Shown: positions 55,954-60,177 of the stretch, piece by piece
Position numbering within the stretch: position 1 is the first letter of the stretch
How the letters are laid out: each line of letters begins with the position of its first letter
Source: Chlamydia trachomatis
GTDB lineage: Bacteria > Chlamydiota > Chlamydiia > Chlamydiales > Rhabdochlamydiaceae
Direction of reading: 5' to 3'
Length of the DNA stretch: 60,177 nucleotides
Assembly: GCA_945898205.1 (NCBI GenBank)
Contig: CAMDHO010000008.1
Coordinates: 1 to 60,177 of the forward strand
Notes under the pieces: model-generated
What the model saw: the letters and a program-made list of their open reading frames with translations, nothing else
Database searches by the model: none
Told to the model about the DNA's origin: nothing
Program-made: the position numbers and the translations under genes

Positions 55954-56266
55954 AACGGAATATCCAGTCTTATAGATAGTTTAAGCTATTTATAATAAGT
56001 GCATTATGCAATATTTTCTTGTTTTTTTGCAACAGAAAAAGAGGTGAAAACGCCTTTAAATTTAGGCTTTTTTTGAGGTGAAACTGTAGGGTTTGAAGGT
56101 TGTTTTTAGACCAACTAACGAAAGTCGGTCAGTCATGTAAAAGAGGACTTTTCTAAAGCTTAGTTCGAGATAGGAAGCTTTAAAGTCTGAAGTTAAAAGA
56201 GGGATATCCTGTTTTTTTGAGAATTCAGAGGAGCAACAAAAGCTTGCAAGTGTCTATTTAACTTTT
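55954..56266. other. noncoding right end of the IS66-like element
   Basis: This 313-bp stretch upstream of tnpC lies inside the right inverted repeat. It should carry the tnpC promoter. No gene is visible. Confidence 0.4.
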
Positions 56267-56399
56267 ACGCAATCCAACCGGAAGGACACGACTAATCAAA
56301 GCTCAAATGAGACAATCAAAAAATTATGTGTAGAGCTTAACGAATCTGAAGCTATTTTTCCTGGGACAAATCTACGGATTTTTTATGAATTAGTCTCTT

Positions 56400-56728
56400 T
56401 GTGAAATCCCTGAGATCAGGATGTCTGAATCTATCCTGAAAAACCGTTTGAAACTTTGGAAGCAGCAAGAGATTGGATGTGTGAGTTTGTAAAATGGTAC
56501 AAATTTAAACATTTACACAGTGGAATCAAATTTGTAACTCCAGTTCAAAGGCATACAGAAGTTGATGAAATAATTTTAAAATATCGAGATGAGGTATATA
56601 AAAAAGCCAAAAACAAAAATCCTCATAGATAGAGCAAAAACACTAGAAATTGGAATAAAGATATAGAGGTGCTACTAAATCCGGAAAAGTGTAAAACTGT
56701 AAATAATCAGTTGAATGTGGCGGTTTAA
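56400..56728 (+). pseudogene. IS3-family transposase (OrfB) C-terminal remnant, first
   Basis: Plus-strand frames recover EKPFETLEAARDWMCEFVKW followed by HLHSGIKFVTPVQRH, the C-terminal end of an IS3-family integrase. After a TAG at NPHR the sequence SKNTRNWNKDIEVLLNPEK completes the usual tail. Upstream sequence to 56290 seems to be the same gene, too decayed to align. No catalytic residues remain. It lies directly outside the IS66-like right end. Confidence 0.65.
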
Positions 56729-56758
56729 AAAAACAATTACACGACAACTGCGCTGAGA

Positions 56759-56881
56759 ATTACCGTTTTTGAGTATGTCGAAGTTTTCTATAATCGAGAA
56801 CGGCTTCATTCATTTTTAGGCTATCAGTCGCCAGAAACTTATGAGAAGCTAAAAAAAAGAAAAACGAAAGCTGTGGTATAA
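56759..56881 (+). pseudogene. IS3-family transposase C-terminal remnant, second
   Basis: A short frame reads ITVFEYVEVFYNRERLHSFL then GYQSPETYEKLKKR before a TAA. This is the C-terminal end of an IS3-family OrfB (FDYIExFYNRxRRHSxLGYxSPxxYE). It differs from the remnant just upstream, so two IS3 elements decayed here side by side. Confidence 0.7.
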
Positions 56882-56939
56882 AAAGAAGTATATAAAAAAA
56901 GAAGGAATGTTTTTGACCCTTCAAGGCGCCTAGCGCAGT

Positions 56940-56983
56940 GTTTTTATCAGTTCTTTCACCCAAAGCGAAGAATTGATAAAAAC
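56940..56983. repeat. inverted repeat of 17 bp
   Basis: GTTTTTATCAGTTCTTT and GAAGAATTGATAAAAAC pair at 15 of 17 positions around a 10-base loop. It may be a terminator for the IS3 remnant or an old element end. Confidence 0.45.
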
Positions 56984-57035
56984 ATGAGCACAGCTGTCGG
57001 GGCCTCTAAGTAAGAAAAAAGTTAACAAAAAGGTT

Positions 57036-57626
57036 GTGTTCTCATTGTCTAAAAAAAGGTGGCAATATCAAAGAGAATCCATAAGTCGAAGAATACAGAA
57101 AGAACTCGATTTGACAAATTGCCAGATTTCAGACTTAATTGCTAAAAAGGACCATGGAGGCGATCAAGTTCTTTCCCATTTGGATACCGGAATTAATTTG
57201 CATTACCTAGGACTTACAATTCGTCCTTTTGATAGTTTTGATTATATGAGCCAAATAGAAAATGGTTATCAAGAGTCTAATGCTGGGCAATGGGGGCTTT
57301 CTGTCAGAAAAATGAATACCATCATGATACGCAATGAGCTTGGGCTCCAATTATCCAAATGTTATTGCATTTTTAAATCTAAATGGATCGTTTCTCCTAA
57401 ATTAAGTTGGGTCAGAGAATCACGAGTTAAAGGAAGTGATTTTACCGTGAATTTTACACAAGGAGGGCACTTCCCTGATAGAAGTCTTTTTGCTCCGGGC
57501 CTAGCCATTACGGGACTGGTGATGCAAGAGGCTATTGCTATTGCTTTTGATCGTTATTATAACGGACAATTCACAACAGGATATAGCTCTAATAGATATG
57601 GTGGACAAGTGAGATATGCTTTTTGA
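57036..57626 (+). pseudogene. C-terminal end of an autotransporter beta-barrel protein
   Basis: The 196-codon frame carries alternating beta-strand sequence typical of the last strands of a type V autotransporter barrel: TGINLHYLGLTIRPFDSFDY, ENGYQESNAGQWGLSVRK, MIRNELGLQLSKC, KWIVSPKLSWVRESRVKG and the terminal NRYGGQVRYAF ending in phenylalanine, the outer-membrane insertion signal. The first ~30 residues do not fit a barrel, and no passenger domain or signal peptide precedes it. It is therefore a truncated remnant, probably cut by the IS3 elements upstream. A start codon without a good RBS could still allow translation. Confidence 0.65.
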
Positions 57627-57655
57627 ATTTATACTAGCCTCTAAGGATGTATCAA

Positions 57656-59290
57656 GTGAAAATATTGGTAGCACAGCTTAATTATACAATCGGAGACTTT
57701 CAAGGGAATACTGAAAAAATTCTGTTAGCTTTAGCCAGGGCAAGAAAAGACCAAGTGGATCTTATTGTTTTTTCAGAGTTAGCAATTTGTGGATATCCAC
57801 CAGAAGATCTTCTTTTACAAGAAGGGTTTGTAGAAGAAATGGAGAGCTGCCTTCAAAAAATTATAAAGGCCTCTTTAGGCCTTTTTCTACTAGTAGGCCT
57901 TGCAAGAAAAAACCCTTCAAAAATAGGTAAGCGCTTCTATAACAGCGCTGCTGTTATAGAAAATGGATCTCTTTTGGGTTTTCATGATAAATGGCTACTT
58001 CCCACATATGACGTGTTTGATGAAGCTAGATATTTTGAGCCAGGCAGTTCTTGTCTTACATGGGAATGCAAAGGGAAAAGGATCGCAGTTTTAATATGTG
58101 AAGACATTTGGCAGCATGCCGGGGAAGTTAATTGGTCTTCATATTCAAAAGATCCAGTTAAGCTTTTAGCTTATCAAAAAGTCGATTGCTTGATTAATAT
58201 ATCAGCTTCTCCGTATTACGTAGAAAAATTAGATTTACGTATTCGTGTATGTAAGCAAACAGCTAAAACTCTCAAATGTCCACTTGTTCTCTGCTGCCAA
58301 GTAGGTGGTAATGATCAGCTCGTCTTTGATGGGTATAGCTTGTTTATGGATGCGAATGGAAATGTACTGGAAATTGCTAAAGGATTTGAAGAGGATATTA
58401 ATATTTGGGATTTGGATCAAAAAATGCCAAGCGCTCATGTTTTTTTACCTTCAGTGCAAGATATGTTTTCAGCTTTAGTTTTGGGGGTAAGGGATTATTT
58501 TCATAAAAGTGATTTTAAAAAGGCTTGTTTAGGACTCTCTGGCGGCATTGATTCGGCCGTTGTAGCTTGTGTCGCCGTAGAGGCTCTTGGAAAAGAAAAT
58601 GTTTTGTCTGTTGCAATGCCTTCTCGTTACACTTTAGACTCTAGTACAGAAGATGCTAAACTTCTCGCCTCTCAATTAGGGATTGCTTATCAAGAGATTC
58701 CTATTGAACCACCCTTTCAAGCTTATTTAGATCTTCTAGGTCCTTATTTTAAAAATCTGCCTGAGGATGTAACAGAAGAAAATTTACAAGCGCGCATTCG
58801 AGGCATGATTCTGATGGCTTTTTCTAATAAGTTTGGTCACATACTGCTTAGTACGGGAAATAAAAGTGAAATGGCTCTTGGTTTTATGACTCTTTATGGA
58901 GATCTCTGTGGAGGGCTTAGTGTTATTTCCGATCTCACTAAAAAACAAGTTTATGAGGTGGCGAGTTATATCAATCGAGAAAAAGAAATTATCCCAGTCT
59001 CTATTTTACAAAAAGAGCCCTCAGCAGAGCTAAAGCCAAATCAAAAGGATTCAGATTCTTTACCAAGTTATGATCTTCTAGATGCGATTGTTCATTCTTA
59101 TATAGAAGAAGGGAAGTCAGCAAAGACTATCGCAGTAGAAAAGAATTTAGAGCTTTCTTTTGTCCAAGATCTTATTAAAAAGATCCATAGAGCTGAGTAT
59201 AAAAGAAGGCAGGCTCCACCTTCTATTAGAGTGAGTCAAAAATCGTTTCGAGACGGAAGGAAGGTTCCTATTGTGCAAAAATGGGAATAA
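57656..59290 (+). CDS. nadE: glutamine-dependent NAD+ synthetase
   Basis: NadE amidates nicotinic acid adenine dinucleotide to NAD+ using glutamine and ATP. The ~544 residues join an N-terminal nitrilase-type glutaminase to a C-terminal synthetase. The glutaminase triad is visible as FSELAICGYPPEDLL (Glu), HDKWLLPTYDVFDE (Lys) and VLICEDIWQ (Cys). The synthetase has the PP-loop CLGLSGGIDSAVVACVAVEA, STGNKSEMALGFMTLYGD and the C-terminal KEPSAELKPNQKDSDSLPSY. I chose the GTG at 57656 because AAGGATG lies eight bases before it and the protein then begins MKILVAQLNYTIGDF. An ATG at 57647 would overlap that site. Confidence 0.93.
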   Translation: MKILVAQLNYTIGDFQGNTEKILLALARARKDQVDLIVFSELAICGYPPEDLLLQEGFVEEMESCLQKIIKASLGLFLLVGLARKNPSKIGKRFYNSAAVIENGSLLGFHDKWLLPTYDVFDEARYFEPGSSCLTWECKGKRIAVLICEDIWQHAGEVNWSSYSKDPVKLLAYQKVDCLINISASPYYVEKLDLRIRVCKQTAKTLKCPLVLCCQVGGNDQLVFDGYSLFMDANGNVLEIAKGFEEDINIWDLDQKMPSAHVFLPSVQDMFSALVLGVRDYFHKSDFKKACLGLSGGIDSAVVACVAVEALGKENVLSVAMPSRYTLDSSTEDAKLLASQLGIAYQEIPIEPPFQAYLDLLGPYFKNLPEDVTEENLQARIRGMILMAFSNKFGHILLSTGNKSEMALGFMTLYGDLCGGLSVISDLTKKQVYEVASYINREKEIIPVSILQKEPSAELKPNQKDSDSLPSYDLLDAIVHSYIEEGKSAKTIAVEKNLELSFVQDLIKKIHRAEYKRRQAPPSIRVSQKSFRDGRKVPIVQKWE

Positions 59291-59362
59291 GAAGCTTGCT
59301 AGAAAAGAAAAAAATTTTTAAATTGTGGAGTAACCTATTTTTTATAAAAGTTACAAAAAATC

Positions 59363-60177
59363 ATGAAAAAGACCTTTGCTTACTATTATGTGAGCTTTAT
59401 TTGTTTTACAATGACGGGAGATGTTTTTGCACTGCCAAAAGATCCTCAAATTGCTTCCGGGACAGCAGAGTTTAAGCAGATAGATCCGCATGTTATGGAG
59501 ATACATCCATCTGATCACTCCATTATTAACTATTCGAAGTTTGATATTGGAAGTCAGGAAAAAGTTCGATTTGTTCAAAGCTCATCCTTATCTTGTGTTC
59601 TTAATCGAGTAGAGGGCAAAGATCCCTCTCAGATTTTGGGGTCATTAGAGAGTAATGGAAAGGTCTTTTTAGTTAATCCAAATGGTATTTATTTTGGACC
59701 TAATAGCACGGTAAATCTAGGTTCTTTGATAGCGTCTACTTTGGACATTGCAGATGAGGACTTTTTAAAAGAAAACTATAAATTTACACTAGGCAATAAG
59801 CTTTCTGAAATCCGAAATGAAGGCTCTTTACTATCAGCGGAGGGCTCTATTGCCCTCATAGCTCCTAAGATCCAAAACTTGGGATCTATTGTTGCAAAAG
59901 CTGGAACTGCATTACTCGCATCTGGGGAGCATGTAACCTTAGATTTTACAGGAGATGGACTCATTCAGTTTTCAGTAGAGGGAAGTTTAAAAGAAGCGCT
60001 CATTGAACAGCTTGGTGAAATTAAAGCGTCTACTGTCGCTTTAAAACTCCCTGTTGCTAAAAAAGCCATTGCTGAGATGCTAAACTTAGAAGGGATGGAA
60101 GAAGCTGATATTTTTATTTCAGAAGATGGAGTGATTAAGTTTGCCTCAGCAGCATCCATTCAAGCGAGTAAAGTAGT
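59363..60177 (+). CDS. two-partner secretion exoprotein (filamentous haemagglutinin type), partial
   Basis: The frame starts at an ATG at 59363 and is open to the end of the window (271 codons so far). A signal peptide (KTFAYYYVSFICFTMTGDVFA) is followed by the TPS secretion domain: PHVMEIHPSDHSIINYSKFD, the NPNG motif in VFLVNPNGIYFGPNSTVN, LGSLIASTLDI and IQNLGSIVAKAGTALLASGE. TPS exoproteins are exported through an outer-membrane TpsB pore and form a beta-helix at the cell surface, usually as adhesins or toxins. Partner and passenger lie beyond the window. The region upstream (59291-59362) is AT-rich and could hold its promoter; it is 73 bases after nadE. Confidence 0.85.
   Translation, partial: MKKTFAYYYVSFICFTMTGDVFALPKDPQIASGTAEFKQIDPHVMEIHPSDHSIINYSKFDIGSQEKVRFVQSSSLSCVLNRVEGKDPSQILGSLESNGKVFLVNPNGIYFGPNSTVNLGSLIASTLDIADEDFLKENYKFTLGNKLSEIRNEGSLLSAEGSIALIAPKIQNLGSIVAKAGTALLASGEHVTLDFTGDGLIQFSVEGSLKEALIEQLGEIKASTVALKLPVAKKAIAEMLNLEGMEEADIFISEDGVIKFASAASIQASKV

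Larger units (their letters stand above)
53210..56289. mobile_element. IS66-like element with 23-bp inverted repeats
   Basis: Perfect 23-bp inverted repeats at 53210-53232 and 56267-56289 (starting GTGTCCTTCCGG) bound a 3.08-kb element holding tnpA, tnpB and an IS66 transposase tnpC. The 8 bases outside each end do not match, so no target duplication is seen. tnpC faces tnpA/tnpB, whereas typical IS66 elements carry all three in one direction. Confidence 0.85.

Noticed and set aside
53202-56297. 8-bp target duplication around the IS66-like element
   Set aside because: The 8 bases outside each inverted repeat (tagagtcc and gactaatc) do not match.

Overview
The window comes from a member of the Chlamydiales outside the family Chlamydiaceae. 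The evidence is a histone H1-like Hc1 gene, the chlamydial order murF-mraY-murD-nlpD-(..)-ftsW-murG-murC, a lone divergent groEL beside murF, and the yajC/rlmCD/hctA and hemG/hemE/tkt neighbourhoods. These correspond, from memory, to C. trachomatis CT741-743, CT745-750 and CT754-762. The DNA is AT-rich. The heavy load of transposon remnants and decayed genes recalls Rhabdochlamydiaceae or Simkaniaceae, but the family assignment is inference.

Layout. 1-1.3 kb: a terminator and a decayed IS605-type element with divergent tnpA and tnpB remnants. 1.5-7.7 kb: a purple-acid-phosphatase-like enzyme, yajC, a 602-residue repeat-rich effector-like protein, rlmCD, hctA and an RRM RNA-binding protein. 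7.8-20.9 kb: a minus-strand division and cell-wall cluster (murF, mraY, murD, LysM/nlpD, then ftsW, murG, murC, ftsQ-like), interrupted by an ABC exporter and a FAD monooxygenase with a DnaJ-like zinc-finger extension. 21-24.2 kb: tRNA-Cys, rsmI and a groEL paralogue with a CIRCE-like site. 24-29 kb: a broken AAA-ATPase/PD-(D/E)XK gene, a YkgJ-type cysteine-cluster protein, a metallophosphoesterase, a small basic protein and an Rpn-type nuclease. 29-37.9 kb: an alpha/beta hydrolase, phosphohexomutase, an SDR, a 7TM-HD (PgpH-like) protein, dnaX, ybaB and a hypothetical membrane protein. 37.9-45 kb: the haem genes hemG, hemF and hemE plus transketolase, with a second AAA-nuclease pseudogene lying between hemF and hemE.

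45.2-57 kb is a mobile-element graveyard. It holds a group II intron with recognisable domains V/VI and a gutted reverse transcriptase, two inverted ~100-bp MITE-like elements, two IS110-family copies, an IS701-family element that has destroyed malQ, an intact AAA/PD-(D/E)XK protein, an RHS scrap, an IS66-like element with convergent genes, two IS3 remnants and the C-terminal end of an autotransporter. The window closes with nadE and the start of a large two-partner-secretion exoprotein.

How it fits together. The mur/fts genes make and polymerise lipid II for division. hemE, hemF and hemG are the uroporphyrinogen decarboxylase and two oxygen-dependent oxidases late in haem synthesis. yajC, rlmCD, rsmI, tRNA-Cys, groEL, dnaX and ybaB are housekeeping. 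The host-facing candidates are the 602-residue protein, the autotransporter and MOMP-like scraps, and the TPS exoprotein. Functions are read from motifs only; no database search was possible.
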